This document shows positions 23,163-35,373 of a stretch of DNA of 64,000 bases, piece after piece. Below the pieces are notes generated by a model. It did no database searches. It worked only from the letters and a program-made list of their open reading frames with translations, and was not told the origin of the DNA. Source of the DNA: Parascedosporium putredinis (lineage: Eukaryota; Ascomycota; Sordariomycetes; Microascales; Microascaceae); the NCBI GenBank assembly GCA_949357655.1, contig CASHTG010000005.1, forward strand, positions 806,001-870,000. The letters are read 5' to 3'. Made by a program: the position numbers and the translations under genes. Each line of letters begins with the position of its first letter. The first letter of the stretch is position 1.

Positions 23163-26092
23163 TCCCGCGGCCACCAGTGCATTGTCGTAGTGGAGCGCAG
23201 CGCAGTGCATGCAACTTTCGCCTGGAGCCGATTGATGGGACCAAGTACCCCAACGCCAACAATGGGAGAGGAGAGGAGGGAGGAGTGGGGAAACCATTCG
23301 GTGACGTGACGCGAGTGAAGGCGGAAGCAGGGCGGCTTCGCTTTCCAATAATACAATTCACAGCCAGAAACCACTAAACCCCAGTCCAGCCCTGCCCTGT
23401 CCGTCCTCGTTGGACAATCGTGGGTGATTTTATGGGTCGTCCGGTACTCGTCCCCGGGCTAGAGGGGAGGATCGACAGAGTACGATGAGCGACAGTCATG
23501 GTCGAGATAGGACGTCGCCAAGTCCAAGAAGCCAAGCTTTTAGGGGTTTTGTTGTGCAACTCAACATACATCTATGGGATCCATCCCATCCAGATCCAAG
23601 TGGGGGAAAGGGGACTCGAGAAAAAGAAACATCGACAACGCGATCGATGCCACTTGATGTCACCCGCGGCGTAATACAAGACATTTCTGCCGGAGGAGCC
23701 AAACGACAAAGCAATAGATTAATGATTTTTTTCTTCTTCTTCTTCTTTCCCATGGAATAGTGACACCGGTGCTGGGGCAGTTTGGCACACCCTAATCGGG
23801 CTCAGTGAGACGTCTTTGTTCAAAATTCGAGTCACGGATCAGCTGTTTAGGCATCGCTAGGGATATTCGCCGTGTCAGGCCCTGTCGATTCGGGAAGCGA
23901 CAGCGCGGAAATCAGCATCAATGGGGATTGTCCCTTCCCTTGGCCTCTTCAAATTACTGTGGGGAGGTGGCACGAAACCCTTTTTTCATCATCACTTTTT
24001 CGGTTTTTTTTTTTCCTTTTTCCTTTTCCCATGGCCCGCTTGTCCCCCCGCATCCTCGTGTGCGTCCACTCGAGAGCTCCTTCCCGTTTGCTCCTGGACA
24101 CCTCGCCTGGTATTACCGCCTAAACCATTAATTGATGCCCCCTGCCAACCGACAGGCTCGCAGCGCTCCCCCTTATGACTTTGGCATGCGCGCCTTTACT
24201 TTTTCTTTCCTTGTTCTTTGGGCCCCTCGGCGCTCCCAGGCCCATTCCATGATCCGAACAAAAGGGAAAGTGATCACGAGAGCTAGTCCGATGAGGTGCT
24301 GCGCTGTGGCATGGGGGCAATTGGGGGTGTCCCCTCCGCTGACTTGAGTGGTGTGTGGGACAAGCCCGTGGTTGGGGCGATGCTCGATTCTTCTCCAATT
24401 TATCCATCCCCCTCGGATGCACCTGCCGCGATAACCCGGAAGCCGCACTTTGCGCTGACTGGTCCCCGGACTGGACTGGACGGGGATCGACACTCAGCTC
24501 GAAGGACGGTTCTCCGTCGCATACAGCGTACAGCTATTCTTACCAAGAAAGGCCTGGATGGGATGCCACCCAAGCACCTCACGAACGTGATGGCTGATGT
24601 TTTGAGGGCTCGGGTGCCATGCAACGACGCCACAAGGAAAAAGCACCCACCGCTGGAATCCCGGCACCCTTGTTTGCTGTGCGCTGCTGCTGGAGCTGCA
24701 TCTTTGACGAAGCTTTGTCTATCATGTCAAAAACGGAAACCAGGGAAGTCGGGGGAGGGCAAAAGGCGGAAAAAAGAGGGAAAATCTCAACCTCGAATAG
24801 CAAGCAGAGCACAGTTACGATATCATTCGCCCTTCCTTGGTTTGCTCGCCTCAGTGTCTCAGCACATGAGGACTGGGGACACAAGCGAGTAGGGCTTATC
24901 ACTGCATGTACACCTATGAGATAAGGGGAAAAGAGGAAAGTGCTAGTGAAAGGAGATTCCTCGAACTTGAGAGAAAATTCGAGAGCAAAAAAGAAACACA
25001 AACGAAAAGAGAGGAAACCCCCAGGTAGGGTTTCTTGTGGAGCGTAGGACAGGTCAGCGACGAAAAGCCCGGTCGATAGACAAGGGCCGGGCCTTCCTGC
25101 TTCCAAGCACATGATATTGGAGTAGAGCTCAAACGCCACGCCACAGCCAGTGGTGAAAAAGTGGCCAAAAGGAATCAGCAGGCGCAACCCGTGAATCAGG
25201 ATATTGGGTCTGACCGACTACCATCTTCGTTTATAATGTGGGAAAGCACCACCAGGTGGAATTGGCGGCCAGTGTTATCCTATCAAGAACACCCAAAGAC
25301 CGGAATAGGCCTCATATTGTGGAAAGCCTGAACTCTATCATAGACCCACACAAGAGCCTCTTTTCCTTTTTCTTCTTCTTTTCTTCCTTTGCCTTTTTCC
25401 TTCTTCTTTCCAAGACCCAACCTTTCGCTTCGCCGCCACTAGTGTAGTCAGGCTGTATGTGTTGCTGTTCTGCGCTTCCCTGATGTCACCGCTTCCACAA
25501 GTTCCAGCCCCCTGCAAAGGAAGACGAGGTTGTGCTCGCTATCCTTGCCGGTTGCCGGGCTCAGGCCTCCACTCACCCTTGGCCAGCCAGGCCCTAGTGC
25601 AAGGACGGACATTCTCCGATGCCAGAGCAAGAGATTTCTTTTCCTCGCCAAGGGTCTTTTACTTCCTTTGACTCATCGCATCGCATCCTCGCGCTCACAT
25701 CTCGCGAAACAAGCACGAAGACGGGGCCTCAGAAAACACGGGTGGGTCCCCGAGCCTCCCGGAACGAGAAGGTCCAGCAACCAAAGAAAATCGGCAAAGC
25801 CAAGCCAGGGTTTCTACATATCAATATTATTATTTATCCACATGGATCAGGTCTGGGTTTTCATCAAGCCGCGAGGTGCGGGTGGCTGAACGGGCATCAT
25901 CTCCCGGGGGTCCATGTCTGTTTCAGTGACTGAATCCTAGCATTGCTGCACGGAATTCCAAGCGAAATTTCGCAACCAAGCCCGAGGTTGAGCGGAAGGG
26001 GCTCTGAGATTTGAGCCTTTCATTGTATCCTCCCTTCAGCTCCTTCCGCACTCTGTTGTACCGAAAAGAGGAAAAAGTCTTTAGCCCGCTCC

Positions 26093-26110
26093 TTTTTTTT
26101 TTTTTTTTTT
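26093..26110 (+). repeat. Poly-T run of 18
   Basis: Uninterrupted T run followed by TTTC repeats. It is one of five homopolymers of 15-19 bases in the gene desert. The true length is uncertain given the homopolymer errors seen elsewhere in this sequence. Confidence 0.8.
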
Positions 26111-28498
26111 CTTTCTTTCTTTTCACTTTCGTCTTTTCCTTTCTCTATCTCCCCTTTTCTTTGTCCTCGATGATTGCCCCTCGAGGCCAAGTCGTCGCTA
26201 CCGCAGTCTGCCTTGCAGAGTTGGTGGGTAAACGGAAGCTTCAGTGTTGCTCAAGTGCTGGGCCTCTCTTCATATGCAGCGGCGTTGCATTGCCCAAGAC
26301 TCAACGATTGATGAGACAGGCAACGCTTATTACTGCCAATGTCAAGAGGAAAAATACTATTTTCCTAGGCCGAGATAAACTTAGTGGGACGGAAAAGAAA
26401 AAAACCCCCGAGAATAAAGAGGAGAGAAGAAAAGAAGTGACCCGAAAAGGGCGGGTTTCGCGGCAGCCATCAAAGAGCTTTGGCCAGGTTCATCTAAAAA
26501 GATTGCTTTGACAAGGGTAAGCGACCATTGGAAGTGTGCAAATCTTTGCTGTTTCTTTTTACTTTGGCAGCTATCACATTGTCTGATGATGCAGGCAACT
26601 GTCCACGCGAGCAAGTGCTTCTTTCGGCCCCATGCCAGCATGCCCCTCGCCTCGAGACGGGGCAAGATTGAACGAACTCCTTCCAAGTGATCGACAGTCC
26701 TCGAAGCCACTGTTTCGGCATCCAAGTAATACAGAAGGAATCCCTGAGCCGCTTTGCGAGTGGAGATCGAGACGGGTATGCCCCGGCCCCAGCCTTGGCG
26801 TTACCAATCATACAACCATAATTTGCATGTCAATATTGTCTTCATCTCGAGTGGTTCTCCCGACAGCACCGCCGTGCCGTTACGAGGTTGCAGCAACGGC
26901 GGTTCCTCCTTCCCGCCAGCCACGGAAGGGTCTTTTTGACCAAGCAAGAATCGCCAAGCGCGAGAAATGGCTGTTACTCTTTTTTTTTTTTTTTTTTTGA
27001 TCCTTCGTTTCCCCTTTCCTTTGGTGCCCTGCACTATACATGTATTCAAAATCAATTAAGAGATACCACCTCCCTAACCCTTTCTCAGTACCCTCAGGAT
27101 GCCCACGAACGTGTTCCTGGCCCGGCATCTCCGGTCCGATGGAAGACAAGAAAAGCAATCGTGACCGAGACAATCGGGTTACACGCGCCGAGGCCAAGGG
27201 GAAAACTCGTGGGACAAAGGGGTTCTCAGAAAGTATGGGCCGATGATGACAAGGAAAGGAAAAGCAAGCCGCATGGTTTTGCTTATTCCTCCCGCCAAGC
27301 CCAACTGAAAAGCACAAAGGGCGGTTTTCTTCCCTGAGGCATCATCATCGTCGTCGTCATGAAGCACGAAGAAGGCTATAAAAAAAAAAAAAAAGGAGCG
27401 GGCTGCGAGATATCTTCGTCCTCAATCATCGACCTCGTCTGCGATGTCTCAGTCAACAAGCGGCTCGATGACGCAATGCATGTATGTCGTTGTCGTGATG
27501 TCGCTTAATCATCTGCAGCTGCTCTTTAGCCCAAATTCTCGAGGGTCCTCCCAACCATGCCGTCTTCGGAAAACCGCCTGTCCGCATGCTTCGACGCGGT
27601 GAATAGGCGCATTGAAGGGCGTTCGGAAGAGAAAAGGACTGAGGTTGCGCGTAATATTCTCTCAATAATACCGGGGCTCGACGACGAGGCTTTCTTAGTT
27701 GCTTTTTTTCTTTTTCTAAGTGGACGAATGGAAAAAGAAATGCAGTTGCGACACCACACACCCCATTCTAATATATTCGCCCTCGTTTGTACCTTGGACT
27801 GCCCGCTGATAGCGAAGGATCACCTCCCCCGTCCTTGAAGATCGCAGGCAGGCCCATGTGAGCCAAGAAAGCTTGGTTTACCTTGGACCTCGCCTACATC
27901 CCTTCCTAGTATCTACATGTACTCGCCTAGACGCTCTACAAGGCTCGGGAATTGTACGATATTGATTGATTCACTCGCTCGCAGGAAACCCCTTTTCCCC
28001 TCTCCCAAATCAATTTCACCATGGGATCTACCTTCCCCTCTCTTCTCCCTTGTTGGTAGTCCCCTTGATATGCGAGATGATGGGTGAGACCTTGGCTGCC
28101 GTTGCGTCGGAGTTGTGGTCATGTTAGCCCCCGCTAACCTAAGAACTAAATAAGGGGGTGGGGGAGGAGGTAGGTCCTGCATATCCATCCCACTTTGTTG
28201 ATTCACCTTTTTTGATCACAAATCCTTATTGTTAATTGGCAAGTAGACACTACATTTTCGACACTTGACACACGAATGGCATGTATCCAGGTAACTCACA
28301 ACTGAGGCAAACTCCCCACGGCTAAGACGGCGGGCTTGAGGGAGTATCTAACGAACTCCATTCACTCGGTACGGCCTATTCATATTGCATAGACGGCGGT
28401 GGCCAGAATTTGGCGAGGATCACGTTAAACCACTCGCTGATGCTTCGCAAACCGCAGGTTTGTGAAGGCACGGGCAGCGCGCTAGGGGACAGCACGAG

Positions 28499-28516
28499 AA
28501 AAAAAAAAAAAAAAAA
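28499..28516 (+). repeat. Poly-A run of about 18
   Basis: Uninterrupted A run in the gene desert. It could be the tail of a retroposed sequence, but I see no target-site duplication or recognisable body upstream. Confidence 0.8.
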
Positions 28517-31500
28517 GAAGTTCCTACCAGGAGCACCGTTCTGGTCCCTTTCTCCTTTCTTTTCTCCTCTGTCCTAGCGAGGACTCCATTTCTTGCTTAT
28601 GTCTAGTTCTTTTGCTTCCCTTCTTATCTGTTTCCTACCCATATATGTACGGGCTCCCGCAGTTCCCGGTCAGATGATCGGGGGCTTAGACCGGGCCTCA
28701 AGGAGAAAGTCCGATTGTGGGGCCGTCAACCTATCCCCGGGATGTGGTGGATTTCGGAGGAGATTAAGCCGATCACAGAGTAAGGGTTACCGAGTCACGC
28801 TTCACGAGCGGGGCGAAAACACTTCCCCATACTAATTCATTGTGACGGGCGAGGAGGTCGAAGAAGAGCATGAATTAGGCACAGGGGGACGTGGAGCCAT
28901 ACCGAAGTACACGCCGTGCGGCATGGAAGATCAGCTTTCCGGCCGGGGGATGGTTGCTTTTTGCTTCCTGTTTGGAATTTCCGTTGAACATGATGAGCAT
29001 GGTATAATGCTCATTACCGGTGTAAAAACCGCAGCTTCTACCGAAGGCTCAACATCCGGACGGGGTTGTCAACTTGGGATCTACATGGGTAGATGACCCT
29101 TTGGGCTCATCGCCATCTCCCCCAACCCCACCCTCGCCTACCTCGGTGCACAGGGGGTTCATTTTTCTTCGTAAAGCAGAGCATAGGAGGCTAGGAAATG
29201 ATGGAAGCTGAAAGGTTTGCGCCCGTCTCTGCAACGAGACATGCAGCGGAGCTGAGTCCGCGCGCGGAGAAGAAAAGGTCTTGGAGATACGGCTGGCCTA
29301 GCGGGTGTAGTTTTGACGGGCTATGCACCCCTAGCGGAATGCTAGCTAGGGCTTGATCATCAACAAAAGACAAGGAGAGAGGGGGTTAGAGAGGTGGATG
29401 GTGCAGACACTGGGTGTGTCTGAGTATATGGATGTGGCCATCAGCTAGCCACACAGCATCTCGGTTGGCCTGGAACATTTTATGTCCTCCTCTCCCCTTC
29501 CCCTCAGGACAGGACTACATGATGTAGGGAAGCATACATAGAAAAGCCACGCGTTGCGGCCCGCGCCCCGGTGAATGAGGGAGAAAGAAGCCAAGAGGGA
29601 GCCTGACTCGTGAGGCGCGGGTTTCCTTGTCTCGCGATACGGCCCAAAAGTAAGCCCCATGTTTAGGGCTTCTTTGGTGCCCGTATAGGCTTGGCACGAT
29701 TTCCTTTCTTTTTTTTTTTTTTTTGGTTCACATATTCTTCAGGCTCATCCGTGTTCAAGTGAAAAGGCGATCTTGTCCGATAAAAGCAAAGTCGGGTCGG
29801 GTCGGTGCTCGATGCAAAAGCGCGGGGAGCGTGGTGTCTCTCTTCTCCATACTGTTGGGCTACGTACGACAACGTCAGCGGCGTTCGCAGGGTTAAACAA
29901 GGAGAAAGAAAACGAAATATTAGCAAAAGGAAGAGCGGAGAGCGTAGAGACTGATAAGGCCTAAAGAGGTGGAAGAAGGAGAAGGGACAAAAAAGGGAGA
30001 AAAAGTAAGTAATTGCTGTGGTGTCCTTTTATGAGAACGGCGTGTCAAGAGCGAAGCCCCGAAGATGGATGTGCAGTATAAGTGCACCGCCACTGCGGTT
30101 TACGGAGAAGATCTGGAGATTGCAAACTTGGCATGCAGCATCTCGTTTCCATTGGATCTGAACGAGTATCAAGCAATGGGGTTTGATCTTGTCAGTCCTG
30201 TTGATTGGGGAACTGGAGGCGGGGTGTGCTGGCTGGCCCCCATCGTCTTCCTTCTCTCCTCAATTCTGTTCTCTTCTTTGAACAAGAAAGGTTGATCAAG
30301 GAGAGGGCTACTGGGAATCCGGTGGAGGCGGACGTGCATGAACAACAAATTCGATGGGAACCCAATTCTGCGAGCCAAAACCTGCCAAAAAACGTGGCTT
30401 GCGAGGGTTTCAAGGCGCCTACGGGGAAAAACATTAGGCCAAAAACAAAATCCTAAAAAGATTGTTTGAGAGAAAACGACAAGGGGGCTGGCTCTCCTGC
30501 AAGTTCAACCAAAGCCCGAGCCCAGCAGCAGGCAAGGCGCAAACAAAAACCTCCGATTGCTTCGGGACAATTGCCAAGCGGGAAGCGAGTGAGACGTCGG
30601 ATATACGGGATTATGAAGGGTTACAGCAGAGGAGAGGGGGAAGAGATCAGGACTTCTCCCCCAGCTCCAGTTCTTTGGGTCACCGGTCAAGAAGTGAAGA
30701 TGATTTTTGAGGGTTTCGCTTCTTTGTGCGATGCTGCTCCTTCGCGGTGAGGAGCGAAGAGGATGGGGGTCAGCACGGGCGCAGGAGGTGATGGGTGGGT
30801 GTGGGAGAGAAACAGGCGTTGTGTGTGCCCTGCCACCGCACTCGGAGCGCAGGACATGGAAGCAAACTGACTATAGGAATCAAAGATGGATGAGAACCAC
30901 TCGCCACTAGACTAAGTGGGATCCGAAAGCCTAGAGCTAGCAAGGAGCAAGGGGAGAGAGAGCATCGATGGAGGACCTCTGGCGAGAGCGGACAGCACGT
31001 GTTTCGCTGAACCTGACGACTCATCGACGTAATGCCCCTCCTCCTCCCCCACCAACCCCGCCATCGTCAGGTGCACTCCTCTGAGATCGGAGCTAGAGGG
31101 AGCGCCGGTCTTCTTCCTCGAGGGGGTTACGTGCGTGGGATGAGCCAGGCGAGAGGTAGAGAGGCACAGGGAGGCGAAGGCAAGGGGAGGGGTGGCGGCC
31201 GCGGGTTGGAAGGGGATGGGTGGAAGTGGGTGAGGAAATAGCGGCACGGTAGAAGTGGACTAAGTGGAGCTTTGGTGATGGAAGGAGAGTAGGTGAGGAG
31301 GAGCTAAGACGGCGCGGGGTCTGACGAGGTTTTTTTCTTCGGTTTGTTTTTGTTTCTATATTTCCTTGTCTTTCTTCTCTTATCCAGCTAAGTGTGCAAT
31401 TGGGCAAGAGTGAGGAAGTGGAGGGGAGGGCATCGAGATGAAAGATTGATTCACTTGTTGAGTTTTCTCTGGGTGGGACGAGGGGACATGCAGGCTCTCT

Positions 31501-32911
31501 TTTCTCCTGATTGCTTCTGAGGAACTCGCGTTGGCTCAAGAACTTGAAGGAGCCTGTCATTGAAAGTTGCCAAGTTGCATGATATGATGGTTGGAGCGTT
31601 GGCTAGTTTTGCCCTTGCTCGAGAGCTACCAGCTTCCGCAGATCCAACAGGGCAGCAGATTTTAGTATTTTATCACCTTCATTGAGCTTTTGTCCTTCAT
31701 GCTCTTGAGGTTGCCCCTCACCCTGGGAAAATCCTCCCGCGACGAGGGAGGGAAAGAGAGAGACGGAGCTCCGATCTTTTTCATCATGCGCGATATGAAA
31801 AACCGCACATCTATATCAGAGCAGGATAATATTACCCGCTGCCCCGGTCCACCATCTCAGGCTACGCGGCGTAGCCACTCGTACAGAAAGGGACAAACTC
31901 GTCCCCTTCTTACTACCCCTCCCTTTGTTATGCCCGTGCGAGCTGCTGGTGCGCTCGAAGCTCACGTTCCGAAGTGGGATGTGATCCGTGGTGCGCCAGC
32001 TCCGACCCCGCAATCCTCCGCGAGAGCAAGAGCTTGCCCCTCCATTGGTTTGTAGCTTAGCTGGAGCACGTTTCTGATTTATTTTTCCTGTCTTTTACGT
32101 TCTGTTTCTCTCCTACTTTCCTACCTGTTTGGATTGAATGAAAATAACAAGTCAATGGTTTTGTTCAGAAGAAACAATGGCATTGCTGTGACAATGGAGT
32201 CCCCGCTGACGGGGAAAAGTTGATGTCGAGGGGGCAAAGGGTTGCTTGGCTCGCGGTTTCTTGGTTCTTACACACACGCGAGATCCAAAACGGAACCGAA
32301 CCCCGCGCTCCTCCATCCCGAGGTGTGTGGCCGTTCTTGCCTTGCTCCCCGCCCCTCACCTCACTCATCCAGCCTAGGCCAGCCCAGACCAGTCCCATTC
32401 ATGTACAAGACCCCATGCTCCGCCCTGCTCTTCCCATGCTTCATGCCATGCCATGCTACATGTAGGCCATGCGCGAACCTTGGATCCGCACGACCGCTGT
32501 CTTCACGATTGTGCTCCTTTTTTCTCGGTTAATGGCGCCGCGCCCCCGTTCTACATGGAGAAGAGACGGGAAGGTGAGTGGACGAGGAGACAAGGTATGG
32601 GGAACCAATAAATTAAACAAAGAGGTAAAAGGTAGACAGGAAGGGGTCCATCGTGGAGCTGTATATCCGTGTGCGTTTTGCGTATATCCATATAGGTTGT
32701 GGTGTGCGTGGCTGCGTACATGTACGAATAGCATGTGTGGTTTCTCCGCTTTCTCGAGTGATATATACATTTTTTGGTCGTAAAAACGGTTTAGATCTAG
32801 TCGATTTTTGTCTTCCATCTCTGTTCCCAATCTAGCACCACCTCCTTTTCTCTTCTTCCCTTCCCCTCTCTTTTAGCTTTCTGTTCCCCTTTTTCGAAAC
32901 AGGAACAAGCT

Positions 32912-32918
32912 TTTATAC
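32912..32918 (+). promoter_or_regulatory. TATA-like element of the MetE-like gene
   Basis: TTTATAC lies about 100 nt before the ATG at 33013, downstream of a long CT-rich tract and upstream of a C-rich leader ending in the favourable context ACAAAAATG. Confidence 0.35.
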
Positions 32919-33012
32919 CCTCTCAACTCCACCCCAGCCCTTTCCGAATCCCCTTGAACTCTCCTCAGCCCCCATCCATCTCCTCCTTTCCCACAACAAA
33001 TTCCAAACAAAA

Positions 33013-34396
33013 ATGTCCGGCCGTCTCCACTCCGCCCCGCCCTTCAGGGCCGAGCAAATGGGCTCCCTCCTCCGCCCCCAGAACCTCCTCGACATCCGCG
33101 CCACCATCCGGGACACCAACGTCTCCGAGGCCGACGCCGGGCTCCCCGCCGCCGAAAAGGCCGCCATCACCGACGTGGTCAAGATGCAGACGGACCTAGG
33201 CTTCAAGGCCGTGACGGACGGCGAGTTCGTGCGCACCCGCTTCTGGGGCCTCACTTGGGACGAGTTCGAGGGCACCACGCGCCTGCAGGACGCCGAGGCC
33301 TCCATGTTCCGCCTCTACCACCCGGACGTCGTCAGCCTCATCGAGCAGGACCGCAAGGTCATGCCCGGCGATTCCGTCATCGCCGGCGGCAAGATTCGCT
33401 TCAACCCGGCCAAGTCGGTGTCCAACTTGCACGAGGTCAAGCTCGTCCAGGACGCCCTGCCCGAGGCGGATCGCGGCAACGTCAAGCTCACCATGATCAC
33501 GCCGGCTTGGTTCCACATGCGCTACAAGCAGGGCCGCGCTTACACCCCGAGGCGTATGCGAATGACGCCGAGTACTTTGCTGACGTTGCCAAGGCGTACA
33601 ATGACGAGCTGAGGCACTTGTACGATGCTGGTCTGAGGAACGTTCAATTTGACGATCCCGGCATGGCTTGTAAGTTTTTTTCTCTGCTTTTTTCTCTGCT
33701 TTTCTTTCTCTCTTGAAGTAGCGAGAATATTATTGCCTCTGCCTGCTACTTTCCTGGATAATCAAGAAAATGAAAGGAGAGGAAAAAAAAAAAAAACACA
33801 GATAGCACTAACAACCTGTCCCTCCAGACTTCTGCTCCCAAAAGTTCCGCGACGGCTGGGCCGCCGACTCCGACAACATCGGCACCGTCGAAGACCTCTT
33901 CGACGCCTACATCAAGCTCTACAACGACTCCCTCGCCGGCCTCCCCGAGGACCTGCACACCGGCATCCACCTGTGCCGCGGCAACTTCATCGGCGGCCGC
34001 CACTTCGCCGAGGGCGCCTACGACATTATTGCCCAAAAGCTCTTCGAGAACCTCGACGTCAATACCTTTTACCTCGAGTACGACACCGAGCGCTCCGGCG
34101 GCTTCGAGCCCCTGCGCTTCCTCCCCAAGAACAAGAACGTCGTCGTCGGCATCGTCAGCACGAAGCTCGCCCAGCTCGAGGATAAAGAGGAGATGAAGGC
34201 CCGCGTGTACCGCGCCGCCGACTTCATCGCCGAGGGGAGCGGCCAGACCAAGGAGGAGGCGCTTCGTCGCGTGTGCGTGAGCCCGCAGTGCGGGTTTAGC
34301 ACGCACGAGAGCGGGTACCCGCTCGGTGATGCGGAGCAGGCGGCGAAGCTGAAGCTGGTGAGGGAGATTGCTGATGAGATTTGGGGCGAGCCGTAA
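33013..34396 (+). CDS. MetE-like protein (UROD/MetE superfamily, C-terminal-domain type)
   Basis: Related to the zinc-binding catalytic half of cobalamin-independent methionine synthase, but only about 408 aa, so the MetE N-terminal half is absent. Likely zinc ligands are His and Cys in IHLCRGN, an acidic residue in the LEYD segment, and Cys in SPQCGFSTH. These match the HxC...E...C pattern of the family. Such short proteins may transfer methyl or alkyl groups from thiol substrates; the actual substrate is unknown. One intron (33670-33827) has a clear branch-like CACTAAC and joins GMA to YFCSQ. The frame breaks at CCCC 33545-33548; one more C restores YTPEAYANDAEYF and makes the exons sum to 1227 nt. 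ATG context is good. It stands alone beside the gene desert. Confidence 0.88.
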
Positions 34397-35373
34397 AGGG
34401 GAGAAAATGGGGAGAAAATGGGGAGTTGAAAGAATAGTGTGTGTGTGTGTGTGAGAGAGAGGGTGAGGGACGGGACAGCGAGCGAGCATCTTGGAATTTC
34501 AACAATTAAAATGGGAACGGCACAACAAATTGGGGAAAGGAATGGGAGGGGAGAGAAGGGACTGGGAGAACCGACACGTTCTCCTCTCTAGGCCCAAGTT
34601 TCGTTCCCTCCCGTTCTTCTTTATCCATTCGTTGCAGCCAAAAAACGGCGTTACGATATGAAACGGCAACGGGTGGGATTTTATACACATTTAACACGGG
34701 TTCATGATCAAAGGAAACACACAAATTCGGGATACGCGAGACGCGAGAACGCGAGACGCAGGGGAGCAACAGTTGTACGTTGTGGGCATTTCATCATCGG
34801 CGCCTGGGTGCAATCAACTTCACCGGCCTTGGGAAGAAGCTACGGGAACAGAGGAGGGTCTAGGGTCTACGTGAAAGGGTCGAATGCGCGAGAGGAAAAA
34901 GGAAGAAAACAAAAAGAGAAAAACACTGACAACATCTTTTTGTTATTGTTGGGAACCACGGCACAAGTTTGTATCACTCACGTCTATCTTGCTTTTCTTC
35001 CTTTAGCTGTTCGTAGTACAATCTATATGGCAAATCGTCTCAACGGCCTCGTGGTAGGAGAACTTGGTTTCTGCATAAACATGGACGGACTGGTGAATTG
35101 TATACTCGTTGACCGATATGTTCTAACCTAGTTTATATATTGGGTTCGTCGGGATCCCAAGTCTAAATGCTAAAATGGTTCTCTATCAGAAAGACCAGAA
35201 AAAAGCCAAGCGCGGATGCCCATACACGCAAACCACCTCTTTCGCTCCCCGTGAGCCAATGCCAAAAACTCCCATGAAAATGCGCAGCCTCTAAAAACGA
35301 CGAGACAAAAACAAGATGAGAGAAAGAGCCTCCCATATCATAACACATAGCCAAACGCCAAGGAATTCTCCTC
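34397..35373. other. Convergent 3' spacer with a GT/GA microsatellite
   Basis: Separates the 3' ends of the MetE-like and PAF-acetylhydrolase-like genes. It holds a (GT)n(GA)n microsatellite just after the first stop. No gene seen. Confidence 0.5.
34437..34461 (+). repeat. (GT)n(GA)n microsatellite
   Basis: About eight GT units followed by four GA units in the probable 3' UTR of the MetE-like gene. Likely polymorphic. Confidence 0.85.

Larger units (their letters stand above)
22352..33012. other. 10.6-kb gene desert
   Basis: No open frame in this span shows a domain, a balanced composition or joinable exons. Long frames such as the 223-aa minus frame at 22677-23348 are only the complement of CT tracts. 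The stretch holds a dense purine/pyrimidine region (22200-23160) and long A or T runs at 26093-26110, 26980-26998, 27380-27394, 28499-28516 and 29709-29724. It includes the promoters of the SPX-EXS gene (left edge) and of the MetE-like gene (right edge). Long noncoding transcripts or decayed elements could be here but I cannot show them. Confidence 0.6.

Noticed and set aside
22677..23348. 223-aa minus-strand frame with a Lys-rich block
   Set aside because: The Lys/Glu run is only the complement of a CT tract; the flanks have no domain.
24579..25187. 202-aa minus-strand frame in the gene desert
   Set aside because: Overlapped by a 198-aa plus frame of equal quality; neither has a domain or joinable exons, so chance is likely.
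28499..28516. Poly-A tail of a retroposon
   Set aside because: No body, no target-site duplication and no second copy in the window.
34185..34489. Minus-strand reading over the MetE-like gene (part of a 247-aa frame)
   Set aside because: Antisense to well-conserved MetE-like exon 2; Val/Ala/Glu bias typical of a shadow.
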